Below are positions 1 to 7,074 of a stretch of DNA of 51,712 nt, one piece after another (positions within the stretch are counted from its first letter, which is position 1; the number at the start of each line of letters is the position of its first letter). Position numbers and translations under genes: made by a program. The notes under the pieces were generated by a model that had not been told where the DNA came from, searched no databases, and saw nothing but the letters and a program-made list of their open reading frames with translations. The stretch spans positions 1 through 51,712 of the forward strand of contig JAZRFM010000026.1 in assembly GCA_045661345.1 (NCBI GenBank), in the 5' to 3' direction. The stretch comes from RUG12461 sp045661345. Lineage in GTDB: Bacteria; Bacillota; Clostridia; Lachnospirales; Lachnospiraceae.

Positions 1-1
1 C

Positions 2-219
2 GGCTGGTCACAAGCACAACGGAATGCTTTGTGAGCGAGAATGTGATTCTTATCAGATTTCTCAATATCTAGCAACGAGCACACAGGACGTGTGCGAGAG
101 CGAGCATCTGCCATGGATGGCAGGTTGCGAGCGGTTGCGGAAACGGTCGATGCATTGGCAAATCTGATTAGAAGCACATCGAGCGAGCATGTGCAGTTCC
201 GATGTGCTTGTGAAAAGCC
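2..219 (+). repeat. Fold-back element E1 with paired arms and GGA-loop hairpins
   Basis: This gene-free stretch is a large imperfect inverted repeat. The outer arms at 8-24 and 197-213 match as reverse complements at 16 of 17 positions, and the inner arms at 47-60 and 160-173 match at 13 of 14. The core holds a hairpin at 79-95 (6-bp stem, loop AGGAC), the spacer GAGAGCGAGCATC, a hairpin at 109-122 (stem TGCC/GGCA, loop ATGGAT) and then GGTTGCGAGCGGTTGCGGA. A diverged relative (E2) lies at 47261-47478. The left end may extend beyond the window. I see no credible protein in it; a 77-residue open frame from 92 has no family resemblance. It could be a MITE-like mobile repeat or a structured RNA. 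Confidence 0.6.
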
Positions 220-222
220 AGC

Positions 223-274
223 GGGAGCCCGGCGGGGGCGGACATGCCGGGAGGGCACAGGGAGCCCGGCGGGG
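223..274. repeat. GC-rich 15-bp direct repeat
   Basis: The 15-mer GGGAGCCCGGCGGGG occurs perfectly at 223-237 and again at 260-274, a 37-bp period. It lies between element E1 and the end of the cyclo-ligase gene. The composition is much richer in G than the rest of the window. I see nothing else in 220-316 apart from a weak 5-bp hairpin just past the cyclo-ligase stop codon, too short to call a terminator. Confidence 0.6.
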
Positions 275-316
275 AGGGGGCGGGCAATCGTCCGGGGGCA
301 GGGATTAAACTGCCGT

Positions 317-880
317 TTAGAATAGGAATCCCTCCTCGGTGAGAAGATGGTGAACCGGGTGGTCCGTGTCTTCTGTCGGTAGTGGTGACCCATAGATCTG
401 CTCCGTAAAGGCAATGCCGCAGCGGGTCACATGCGGGTGCGCTGCGAAGTAGCGGTCATAAAAGCCTCTGCCGTAGCCGTAGCGGTGACCGTAATGGTCG
501 AAGACGACGCCGGGGGTGAGGCATAGAGCATTCTCCCAGGAAACGGGAGAAGTGCCGCCGGCAGGGTTCGGCTCCGGAACATGAAAGGTGCCTTCGATCA
601 GGGTGTCTCGTGGGTGTATTTCGAAGAAAAGGATCTCCTCGCCGTACACCCTCGGGAAGGCAATCTGTTTTCCCGTCTCGTGGCAGAGGGTACGGATCGG
701 CGTCAGGTCTGCTTCCTCCGGAAGTGCCGCATAACACAGGATTTGGTCATGCGAATGGAACAGATTGCTCTCCGAGAGATGCCGGCAGATCTTTGCGGAT
801 TTTGTGAGCTGCAGGGTCTTTTTCATCCCGGCACGGCGCATACGGTATGCATCGCGGATCCGGTCTTTCTCACCATTCAT
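317..880 (-). CDS. 5-formyltetrahydrofolate cyclo-ligase
   Basis: The 187-residue product belongs to the 5-formyltetrahydrofolate cyclo-ligase family, which uses ATP to convert 5-formyl-THF to 5,10-methenyl-THF in the cytoplasm and so returns a storage folate to one-carbon metabolism. The family signature is clear near residues 130-155: TPGVVFD followed by HRYGYGRGFYDRY, the ATP/folate-binding region. The length is normal. I chose the ATG at 880 because it overlaps the 3' end of proB by 11 bp, a typical coupled arrangement; an open frame continues to 913 but would add residues unlike the family. It is the last gene of a two-gene unit with proB. The assignment is strong at family level. Confidence 0.92.
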   Translation of the reverse strand: MNGEKDRIRDAYRMRRAGMKKTLQLTKSAKICRHLSESNLFHSHDQILCYAALPEEADLTPIRTLCHETGKQIAFPRVYGEEILFFEIHPRDTLIEGTFHVPEPNPAGGTSPVSWENALCLTPGVVFDHYGHRYGYGRGFYDRYFAAHPHVTRCGIAFTEQIYGSPLPTEDTDHPVHHLLTEEGFLF

Positions 881-1706
881 CACCAATGCTCTCCCGGATG
901 TAGTCCGGCACATAGAAGTCCTCGTCTTTGTGGGCGGTAAATAAGGTCCCCGTGTAGTCGCCGGAAAAAATCCCGCTCAAAATGTGAAAATCCTTCCCGC
1001 TGGCAATGATCATATCCGCACCGGAAAGTGTCGCGATCTTTGCCGCATTAAGCTTCGTTGCCATACCGCCGGTTCCCACATCGCTCCCGGTGGTGTCTTT
1101 TGCCATCATGAACAGCCGCTCGTCGAGTTTCTCAACGACTTTGACCATTTTTGCGTCAGGATTCAGGTGCGGATCATCCGTATATAGTCCGTCTATGTCC
1201 GAAAGCAGGATCAGAAGATCTGCATTGGTCAGTGCCGCCACCATGGCGGACAGGGTATCGTTGTCGCCAAACTGCATCTCAAAGGTGGAGATGGTATCAT
1301 TCTCGTTCACAATCGGAATCACGCCCATCTGAAACAACGCTTCAAAGGTGTTCTGGGCATTCTTTCGCGAGACATTATCAATGATTGTGTTTTTCGTCAT
1401 CAGAACCTGCCCCGTCACCTGATTGTATTCCGAAAAGAGGCGCTGATAAATCATCATCAGTTTCGCCTGACCGATGGCGGAAAGAGCCTGTTTCTCTGCC
1501 AGTTTTTTCGGACGTTCCTGCAGGGAAAGCGCATGGCGCGCAGTTGCGATGGCTCCGGAGCTCACCAGACATACATCCATGCCCTGATTCCGCAGATCGC
1601 ACAGCTCCCGTACAAGCTGTTCCATTTTATGATAGTGAATCCCGCCGGTCTCTTCATGCTGAAGGGATGAGGATCCTACCTTTATGATGACTCTTTTCCT
1701 GTTCAT
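870..1706 (-). CDS. proB: Glutamate 5-kinase
   Basis: ProB phosphorylates glutamate to glutamyl-5-phosphate, the first step of proline synthesis. The 278-residue protein is an amino-acid kinase domain with the N-terminal IIKVGSSSL substrate loop, the VSSGAIA motif, an NENDT motif near the middle and GTGGMATKLNAA near residue 210. It lacks the C-terminal PUA domain found in longer ProB proteins, as do some other family members. The start has a clear Shine-Dalgarno (AGGAGA). proA, the usual partner, is not in the window; instead the cyclo-ligase follows with an 11-bp overlap. A likely promoter lies about 210 bp upstream, which gives a long leader without the conserved T-box sequence. Confidence 0.95.
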   Translation of the reverse strand: MNRKRVIIKVGSSSLQHEETGGIHYHKMEQLVRELCDLRNQGMDVCLVSSGAIATARHALSLQERPKKLAEKQALSAIGQAKLMMIYQRLFSEYNQVTGQVLMTKNTIIDNVSRKNAQNTFEALFQMGVIPIVNENDTISTFEMQFGDNDTLSAMVAALTNADLLILLSDIDGLYTDDPHLNPDAKMVKVVEKLDERLFMMAKDTTGSDVGTGGMATKLNAAKIATLSGADMIIASGKDFHILSGIFSGDYTGTLFTAHKDEDFYVPDYIRESIGDEW

Positions 1707-1825
1707 CTTTCTCTCCTGACCATGTTCATTCTATCATGAATGAATGTAACGCGTTTAGGAACTTTTCAGAAATAACCTTACAGTTTTGCGAAGGATGATT
1801 TTTCGAGTGCAGGGAAGAAAACGCA

Positions 1826-1843
1826 GGCAATGCGGGCATTGCC
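1826..1843. promoter_or_regulatory. Palindrome in the proB leader
   Basis: The arms GGCAATGC and GCATTGCC flank two G residues, forming an 18-bp near-perfect palindrome inside the predicted proB leader. No T-run follows, so it is more likely an operator or a leader stem than a terminator. The rest of 1707-2023 holds only the divergent promoters, this palindrome and the start of apbE. I found no T-box (no AGGGTGG-type core), although T-boxes do regulate proline genes in some Firmicutes. Confidence 0.4.
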
Positions 1844-1912
1844 GAGGCTTTCTGACACAGCGATCGGGAAATCAGCCGGTAAAAGTGTAAAGTGATTCTG
1901 TAACAGTTCCTT

Positions 1913-1941
1913 ACTATAGCAGACAGGCTATGCTTTGACAA
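1913..1941 (-). promoter_or_regulatory. Predicted promoter for proB and the cyclo-ligase
   Basis: On the minus strand the -35 TTGTCA (1936-1941) is separated by exactly 17 bp from the -10 TATAGT (1913-1918). It shares five of its six -35 bases with the opposing apbE promoter. Transcription from here would give a leader of about 200 nt before the proB ATG at 1706. Confidence 0.55.
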
Positions 1942-1963
1942 CCGTTACGCCTTATTATATAGT
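1935..1963 (+). promoter_or_regulatory. Predicted promoter for apbE
   Basis: A consensus -35 TTGACA (1935-1940), a 17-bp spacer and -10 TATAGT (1958-1963) lie about 60 bp upstream of the apbE start. Its -35 is almost superimposed on that of the divergent proB promoter, so polymerase should be able to occupy only one of the two at a time. Confidence 0.7.
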
Positions 1964-2023
1964 AAGCACATTCCATAAATGCGTTATTCGTGCACACGAT
2001 TGCGATTCGTTCACTATAGTATC

Positions 2024-3061
2024 ATGAACATGAATACCAAACTGTTCCGCAAAACAAGACACACTCTGCCAGTCACGGTTTACCGCCTGCTCTTTGGCCT
2101 GCTTCTCCTTTGCCTTCCCGGTCTCCTGGCCTGCGCCCAACCGAAAGAAGCAGCGCCCATCAGCCGAAGCGGTTTTTATTTTGATACGGTCATTACCATC
2201 ACAGTCTATGAGGAAGAGGATGCCAAAGCACTGGATACCTGCTTTTCTCTTGCGGATCGATATGAGCACCTCTTCAGCGCCAGGCTCCCTGAAAGCGATG
2301 TGTCCAGAATAAACGCCGCAAATCAGGAGAGCGTGACAGTCGATCCCGAGACGGTCTCCCTTATCAATACTGCCCTCTTCTACGCCGATCTTTCCGGTGG
2401 GGTTTTTGACCCCACCATCGGAGCATTATCTTCCCTTTGGGATTTTCAGTCCGAGGAACCGCAGCTGCCGGATCCGTCCGCGATCAAAGCAGCTCTCTCC
2501 ACCGTGGATTACCGGGATGTAGAAGTGGATGAAGCAGCGTCAACGATCCGGCTGCTGCGCGACGGCGCGGCCATTGATCTCGGCGGCATCGCAAAAGGGT
2601 ACATCGCGGATCGTATGAAGGAGGCTCTCCTGAAGGAAGGTGTCACCTCTGCCATCATCAATCTCGGCGGAAACGTTCTGGTACTCGGAGAAAAGTCGGA
2701 TGGCACCCCCTACAGAGTCGGCATCCAGTATCCCTTCCGCCCGGAAGGCACAGCTATCGAAACGCTGGACGTAAAGGACAGGTCTCTTGTCAGTTCCGGC
2801 TGTTATGAACGGTATATGACCATCGACGGTGTGCGCTATCACCATATTCTGGATACCGAAACGGGGTGGCCGGTGGAAAATGACCTGCTCGGCGTCACGA
2901 TCCTCTCTGAACATTCCGTCGACGGAGACGCCCTTTCCACAATCTGCTATGCCCTCGGGTTGAAAGACGGTCTTTCGCTCATCGAATCCCTTCCCGGTAC
3001 AGAAGCCGTTTTCATCAAAAAGGACGAGACTCTCATCCCGTCCTCCGGTCTTTCCTTATAA
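2024..3061 (+). CDS. apbE: FAD:protein FMN transferase, lipoprotein (ApbE)
   Basis: ApbE proteins covalently attach FMN, taken from FAD, to a threonine of target flavoproteins outside the membrane. In anaerobes the main targets are RnfD and RnfG, both encoded about 5 kb away. The 345-residue protein starts with a basic segment and a hydrophobic stretch ending in the lipobox LLAC (Cys about 36), so it should be an exported lipoprotein. Family motifs follow: DTVITITVY after the lipobox, DLGGIAKGYIADR near residue 186, YHHILDTETGWPV near 270 and a DGDALST metal site near 303. I chose the ATG at 2024; no clear Shine-Dalgarno is visible, and the ATG at 2030 is equally possible. It converges on the permease gene with a 2-bp gap and no terminator hairpin. 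Confidence 0.93.
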   Translation: MNMNTKLFRKTRHTLPVTVYRLLFGLLLLCLPGLLACAQPKEAAPISRSGFYFDTVITITVYEEEDAKALDTCFSLADRYEHLFSARLPESDVSRINAANQESVTVDPETVSLINTALFYADLSGGVFDPTIGALSSLWDFQSEEPQLPDPSAIKAALSTVDYRDVEVDEAASTIRLLRDGAAIDLGGIAKGYIADRMKEALLKEGVTSAIINLGGNVLVLGEKSDGTPYRVGIQYPFRPEGTAIETLDVKDRSLVSSGCYERYMTIDGVRYHHILDTETGWPVENDLLGVTILSEHSVDGDALSTICYALGLKDGLSLIESLPGTEAVFIKKDETLIPSSGLSL

Positions 3062-3063
3062 TC

Positions 3064-3903
3064 CTAAGCAATCCCTCTTCTACCCGCTGCGACCAGGACA
3101 CATGCAAAAAAGGCCGCCACATCCACCGCCACGATGGTCGCCCCCACCGGCGTTCCTGCCAGGATCGAGATCAGGATCCCAAGAAGCGCGCAGATCACGG
3201 AAAAAATCGCGGAAAATACGGTCACCCGCAAAAAGCTCCGGAACAGCCGCATGGCGGAAAGAGCCGGAAAAATCACGAGGGCCGAGATCAGAAGAGATCC
3301 CACCAGATTCATGGCAAGGACGATGATGAGTGCAATCACCACCGCTATCATCAGATTGTAGTATTCCGTTTTGGTTCCGGTGGCTTTCGCAAACGATTCA
3401 TCAAAAGTCACAGCAAAAATCTTATGATAGAACAGGATAAAAATCAGCATGACGGCCGCCGACAGAATGACGGTCAGGATCACGTCCTCCTTTGTCAGTG
3501 TCAGGATCGAGGTCGAGCCGAACAACGTGCTGCACACATCTCCCGAAAGATTGGAGGAGGCGGAAAACACATGCATAATGAGATAGCCGAATGCCAGTGC
3601 GCCGACAGAGATCATCGCAATCGCCGCATCCCCCTGTATCTTCTTATTCTGTCCGGTACGGAGCAGCAGAATGGCACTGAGTATGGTCACGGGGAGTACA
3701 ATGATCATCTGGTTCGAAAGGTTCGCAACGCTGGCAATGGCAATGGCGCCAAAGGCTACGTGCGACAAGCCGTCGCCGATAAAGGAAAATCGTTTCAGTA
3801 CCAGTGTCACCCCAAGCAGGGACGAACAAAGTGCCACGAGGACGCCCACAATCACCGCATATCTTACAAACGGATAGGAAAAATACTCCGCCAGTTTTTC
3901 CAT
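3064..3903 (-). CDS. ABC-3 family metal transporter permease (ZnuB/MntB-like)
   Basis: The 279-residue protein is a polytopic membrane permease of the ABC-3 family, which imports zinc or manganese across the cytoplasmic membrane together with an ATPase and a binding protein. The N-terminal RYAVIVGVLVALCSSLLGV helix, the cytoplasmic GDGLSHVAFGAIA segment (about residues 42-54) and about eight hydrophobic helices are typical. The ATG at 3903 follows a good Shine-Dalgarno (AAAGGAG); a longer frame begins at 3987. The metal cannot be told from sequence. Neither the ATPase nor the binding-protein gene is next to it, which is unusual because these are nearly always adjacent. Confidence 0.9.
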   Translation of the reverse strand: MEKLAEYFSYPFVRYAVIVGVLVALCSSLLGVTLVLKRFSFIGDGLSHVAFGAIAIASVANLSNQMIIVLPVTILSAILLLRTGQNKKIQGDAAIAMISVGALAFGYLIMHVFSASSNLSGDVCSTLFGSTSILTLTKEDVILTVILSAAVMLIFILFYHKIFAVTFDESFAKATGTKTEYYNLMIAVVIALIIVLAMNLVGSLLISALVIFPALSAMRLFRSFLRVTVFSAIFSVICALLGILISILAGTPVGATIVAVDVAAFFACVLVAAGRRGIA

Positions 3904-3940
3904 CTTCCCCTGCTCCTTTCGTAATTTGAGAACGATTTTC

Positions 3941-3969
3941 ATTTTATGCGGAAACCTTTCTGTTGTCAA
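3941..3969 (-). promoter_or_regulatory. Predicted promoter for the metal permease
   Basis: On the minus strand a consensus -35 TTGACA (3964-3969), a 17-bp spacer and -10 TAAAAT (3941-3946) lie about 40 bp before the permease ATG. The 8-mer TTGTCAAG at 3963-3970 recurs at 3981-3988, so the two divergent -35 regions carry the same half-site 18 bp apart. Confidence 0.65.
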
Positions 3970-3980
3970 GAGTTTTTCCC

Positions 3981-4009
3981 TTGTCAAGGAGCCTCCGGGC
4001 GCGTATGAT
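3981..4009 (+). promoter_or_regulatory. Predicted promoter for the polyphosphate phosphotransferase
   Basis: -35 TTGTCA (3981-3986), a 17-bp spacer and -10 TATGAT (4004-4009) precede the gene that starts at 4119. The predicted start of transcription falls within or next to the palindrome at 4013-4034. Confidence 0.6.
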
Positions 4010-4012
4010 ATA

Positions 4013-4034
4013 GGAAACGAATGAATTCGTTTCC
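4013..4034. promoter_or_regulatory. Palindrome at the transcription start, candidate operator
   Basis: Perfect 10-bp arms GGAAACGAAT and ATTCGTTTCC flank two bases (GA). It lies immediately downstream of the -10 box of the phosphotransferase promoter, the position of a classic repressor operator. As RNA it could also fold into a 5' stem. No T-run follows, so it is not a terminator. Confidence 0.5.
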
Positions 4035-4118
4035 TTTTGCGCCGATTGCGGGCGGCTGAAGGCCGTATTCTTAATCGCAGTCGTGTGCATCAATTGGTTT
4101 TTTATGAGGAGGGATCAT

Positions 4119-5588
4119 ATGCTGAAGGATTGGGTGAAACCGGAGAAACCGTCGGATGAGGTACTGGCAAACCGCTTGCGGGAGGCTCGTGCTGCTCTCG
4201 CTGCGCAGCAGATGGCTGTTAAGGAAAAGCAGCTCCCCGTTCTGGTCATCATGGACGGCTGGGGGGCGGCCGGGAAAGGAAGCGTGCTCGGGCGCGTGAT
4301 CCGCAGCCTCGATCCCCGCTTCTTTAAGACGGAAACCCTTGGAAAACCAACCGAAGACGAGCTTCGCCGGCCTTTTTTGTATCGCTATTTTTCGCGTATT
4401 CCCGAAGGGGGCAAATATTCCTTCTTCGACGGCAGCTGGATGGATGAGGTGACCCGACTCTTCCTCAGTGACAAGATCAAAGAATCGGAATTCAAGCGCC
4501 ATCTGACCAGCATCAAGCGGTTTGAGCGGCAGCTCTCCGACAATGGATATCTGGTCGTAAAATTCTTCTTCCAGATCAGCAAAAACGAACAGCGCAAGCG
4601 CCTCATGCTTTTATCCGAAAACCGGAATACCAGCTGGCGTGTGGAAAAATGGGATCTCTGGCAGAACAAGCATTACACGGAATGTATGGACGTCTACGAC
4701 AGGTATCTGGATGAAACAAATCAATTTGTGGCGCCCTGGTATTTCATTGACGGAAAATCCAAAAAATGGGCGGAGCTGCAGGTGACGGAGCTTCTTGTGA
4801 AAAGCATCGACATCGCACTGAAGAACACGGCTCGTGCCGTGCCGCTCTTGCAGAACACCTTCCCCTTAAAGAACATTCCGAAGCTTTGCGAAATCCCCCT
4901 CGACAAAACCATCGAGGACGAGGCCTATGAAAAGAAGCTGCGTAAATATCAGGATCGCCTCAGTGAACTCCATAACGAGATCTACCGCAGGAAGATCCCT
5001 GTCATCATCGGTTACGAGGGCTGGGATGCAGCCGGAAAAGGCGGCAATATCAAGAGATTGACCGCCGCCCTGGATCCGCGGGGATATGAGGTGCACCCCA
5101 TCGCCAGCCCCGAGCCGCATGAAAAGGCACGTCACTATCTTTGGCGTTTTTGGACGCGTCTCCCGAAGGACGGTCATATCGCGATCTTTGACCGCACCTG
5201 GTACGGGCGCGTCATGGTGGAACGGCTGGAGGGCTTTTGTTCCGAAAATGACTGGCAGCGTGCTTACCATGAGATCAACGAATTTGAAAAAGAGCTCTAT
5301 GACTGGGGTGCCGTCCTCGTGAAGTTCTGGGTTCAAATTGATAAGGAAACACAGCTCGCACGCTTTACAGACCGGCAGAATACCCCTGAAAAGCAATGGA
5401 AAATCACCGACGAGGACTGGAGAAATCGTGAAAAATGGGATCTTTACGAGACTGCAGTTGATGAAATGATCGCAAAGACATCGACGGAATTTGCCCCATG
5501 GCAGATCCTCGAATCCAACGACAAGCATTATGCCCGTATCAAGGCTCTCTCCATCGTGATCGATGAAATCGAAAAGCGTCTGAATTAA
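4119..5588 (+). CDS. Polyphosphate:AMP phosphotransferase (two-domain PPK2)
   Basis: The 489-residue cytoplasmic protein consists of two PPK2 kinase domains in tandem, the arrangement of class II polyphosphate:AMP phosphotransferases, which make ADP from AMP using polyphosphate as donor. Each half has its own Walker A loop (DGWGAAGKGS near residue 47, EGWDAAGKGG near 300), and both carry the PPK2 features of a basic lid and conserved D/R residues (FDRTWYGRV in the second half; the equivalent FFDGSWMDEV in the first lacks this Arg). The second half is closer to consensus, so the first may be the less active domain, as reported for the family. The ATG at 4119 follows GAGGAGGG. A convergent terminator separates it from rnfB. 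Confidence 0.93.
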   Translation: MLKDWVKPEKPSDEVLANRLREARAALAAQQMAVKEKQLPVLVIMDGWGAAGKGSVLGRVIRSLDPRFFKTETLGKPTEDELRRPFLYRYFSRIPEGGKYSFFDGSWMDEVTRLFLSDKIKESEFKRHLTSIKRFERQLSDNGYLVVKFFFQISKNEQRKRLMLLSENRNTSWRVEKWDLWQNKHYTECMDVYDRYLDETNQFVAPWYFIDGKSKKWAELQVTELLVKSIDIALKNTARAVPLLQNTFPLKNIPKLCEIPLDKTIEDEAYEKKLRKYQDRLSELHNEIYRRKIPVIIGYEGWDAAGKGGNIKRLTAALDPRGYEVHPIASPEPHEKARHYLWRFWTRLPKDGHIAIFDRTWYGRVMVERLEGFCSENDWQRAYHEINEFEKELYDWGAVLVKFWVQIDKETQLARFTDRQNTPEKQWKITDEDWRNREKWDLYETAVDEMIAKTSTEFAPWQILESNDKHYARIKALSIVIDEIEKRLN

Positions 5589-5593
5589 AAGAA

Positions 5594-5630
5594 AAGAGCC
5601 TGTCGCATTACGCTAATGTGACAGGCTCTT
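5594..5630. terminator. Bidirectional terminator between PAP and rnfB
   Basis: A 17-bp stem (5594-5610 pairing with 5614-5630, one G-T wobble) with a 3-nt loop ends in T-rich sequence on both strands. It lies between two convergent genes and should stop both transcripts. It shares the CTGTCGCAT stem core with the terminator at 15435-15483. Confidence 0.9.
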
Positions 5631-5651
5631 TCTTCGTTTCTCTATGTTTTT

Positions 5652-6479
5652 TTACCCTGCCTCTTTTTCTTCCTTCGGAGGAAGCGCCCCGAGGATCACC
5701 TTCTTCGGGCATTTCACCGCACAGGCGCCGCAGCGCTGGCACTTGCTCTGATCGATCTTTGCGATGTTATCCTCCACATGCACTGCATCTGCCGGGCAGT
5801 TCTTCTGGCAGAGACCACATCCGATACAGCCCGCCCCGCAGACGTCCATGACGGCTTTCCCCTTGTCATGTGAGCTGCAGCGTACCAGATACTCGGCAGA
5901 GTACGGCACAAGCTCTATCAGGTGGCGCGGGCAGACCGCCACACATTTGCCGCAGGCTTTACAGGCCTCCTGATCCACCACCGCGATCCCGTTTACAATA
6001 TGGATTGCGTCAAAGGGACAAGCCTTCACACAGCTGCCGAATCCGCAGCAGCCGTAGCTGCAGGATTTCGGGCCGCCGCCCGGCAGATAACGCATCGCCG
6101 TACAGTCCGTAATCCCGTCATATGCATACTTGTTTTTGGCCTTTTCGCAGTCACCGGAGCACTTGACAAATGCCACCTGCCGTTCTCCCTCTTCTGCGGA
6201 AATGCCCATGATCTCCCCGACCTTCGCCGCAACAGGCGCGCCTCCCACGGGGCATTGATTGACCGGTGCTTCCCCCTTCACAATAGCGGCCGCCAAACCG
6301 GAGCAGCCGGGATAGCCGCAGCCACCGCAGTTGTTGCCGGGGAGAACCCCCAAGATCTGCTCTTCTCTCGGATCCACTTCCACTTTGAATTTTTCACCCG
6401 AAACACCTAAGAATAAACCGATGATAATCCCGACCACGCCGACTATGGCAGCGGCAATGAGGATTGCTGTGAAATCCAT
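5652..6479 (-). CDS. rnfB: Rnf complex ferredoxin subunit RnfB
   Basis: RnfB is the iron-sulfur subunit that takes electrons from reduced ferredoxin in the Rnf complex (ferredoxin:NAD+ oxidoreductase coupled to ion export). The 275-residue protein has one N-terminal membrane helix (about 5-25), then a CGGCGYPGC cluster motif near residue 51. A Cys-rich stretch and three ferredoxin-type CxxCxxCxxxCP motifs follow (CKACGKCVAVCP, CIGCGLCQKNCP, CQRCGACAVKCP) between about 170 and 265. This follows the usual clostridial RnfB plan. It starts after a GGGGAGGAG Shine-Dalgarno and is the last gene of rnfCDGEAB. Confidence 0.97.
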   Translation of the reverse strand: MDFTAILIAAAIVGVVGIIIGLFLGVSGEKFKVEVDPREEQILGVLPGNNCGGCGYPGCSGLAAAIVKGEAPVNQCPVGGAPVAAKVGEIMGISAEEGERQVAFVKCSGDCEKAKNKYAYDGITDCTAMRYLPGGGPKSCSYGCCGFGSCVKACPFDAIHIVNGIAVVDQEACKACGKCVAVCPRHLIELVPYSAEYLVRCSSHDKGKAVMDVCGAGCIGCGLCQKNCPADAVHVEDNIAKIDQSKCQRCGACAVKCPKKVILGALPPKEEKEAG

Positions 6480-6495
6480 GTTTTCTCCTCCCCTT

Positions 6496-7071
6496 TCAAA
6501 TCATGCCGGAAAAGCCCATAAATGCAATGGACATCAGGCAGGCTGTCACCAGCACGATGGCCGTGCCGCGGAAAGTCGACGGTACGTCATTGTCTTCAAC
6601 CTTTTCCCGGAGACCCGCCATCAAAACGATCGCGATAAAAAAACCAACAGCTGTGGCAAGCCCGTTTACCACACTTTCCAGAATGTTATAGCTCTTGGTC
6701 ACATTCGTCAGAGCAACACCGAGTACCGCGCAGTTGGTGGTGATCAGCGGCAGGAAGACGCCGAGTGACTGATACAGCGGCGGTACCTTTTTCTTCAGAA
6801 ACATCTCCACAAACTGCACCAGCGCCGCAATCACCAGAATAAAGATAATGGTCTGGAGATACTCAATATGAAGCGGCACCATGATAAAATTGTAGATCAG
6901 GGATGTCACCAGAGAAGAAATACCGATCACGAAGATGACGGCACCCCCCATACCGGCAGCCGTTTTCGTATTTTTGGAAACCCCGAGAAACGGACAAATA
7001 CCGAGGAACTGGCTTAATACCACGTTATTGACGACAGCGGAAGCGACCGCAATCAGAAGTAATGTCTTCAT
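6496..7071 (-). CDS. rnfA: Rnf complex membrane subunit RnfA
   Basis: RnfA is an integral membrane subunit of the ion-translocating core, paired with RnfE in inverted topology. The 191-residue protein is almost entirely hydrophobic (about six helices) and begins LLLIAVASAVVNNVVLSQFLG, with a GICPFLGVSKN segment near residue 25. One cysteine in each of RnfA and RnfE is known to bind an intramembrane iron-sulfur cluster, and Cys 26 here is a candidate. The gene lies 16 bp before rnfB and has an AGGCG-type Shine-Dalgarno. Confidence 0.97.
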   Translation of the reverse strand: MKTLLLIAVASAVVNNVVLSQFLGICPFLGVSKNTKTAAGMGGAVIFVIGISSLVTSLIYNFIMVPLHIEYLQTIIFILVIAALVQFVEMFLKKKVPPLYQSLGVFLPLITTNCAVLGVALTNVTKSYNILESVVNGLATAVGFFIAIVLMAGLREKVEDNDVPSTFRGTAIVLVTACLMSIAFMGFSGMI

Positions 7072-7074
7072 GTC

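Noticed and set aside
92..325. 77-residue open frame at the left edge
   Set aside because: It lies on the arms and core of the fold-back element E1; the translation has low complexity with no family resemblance.
1707..1912. T-box riboswitch in the proB leader
   Set aside because: The roughly 200-nt leader suggested one, but the conserved T-box core sequence and terminator are absent.
1726..1941. 71-residue open frame upstream of proB
   Set aside because: No Shine-Dalgarno or family resemblance; it spans the predicted proB leader and promoter.
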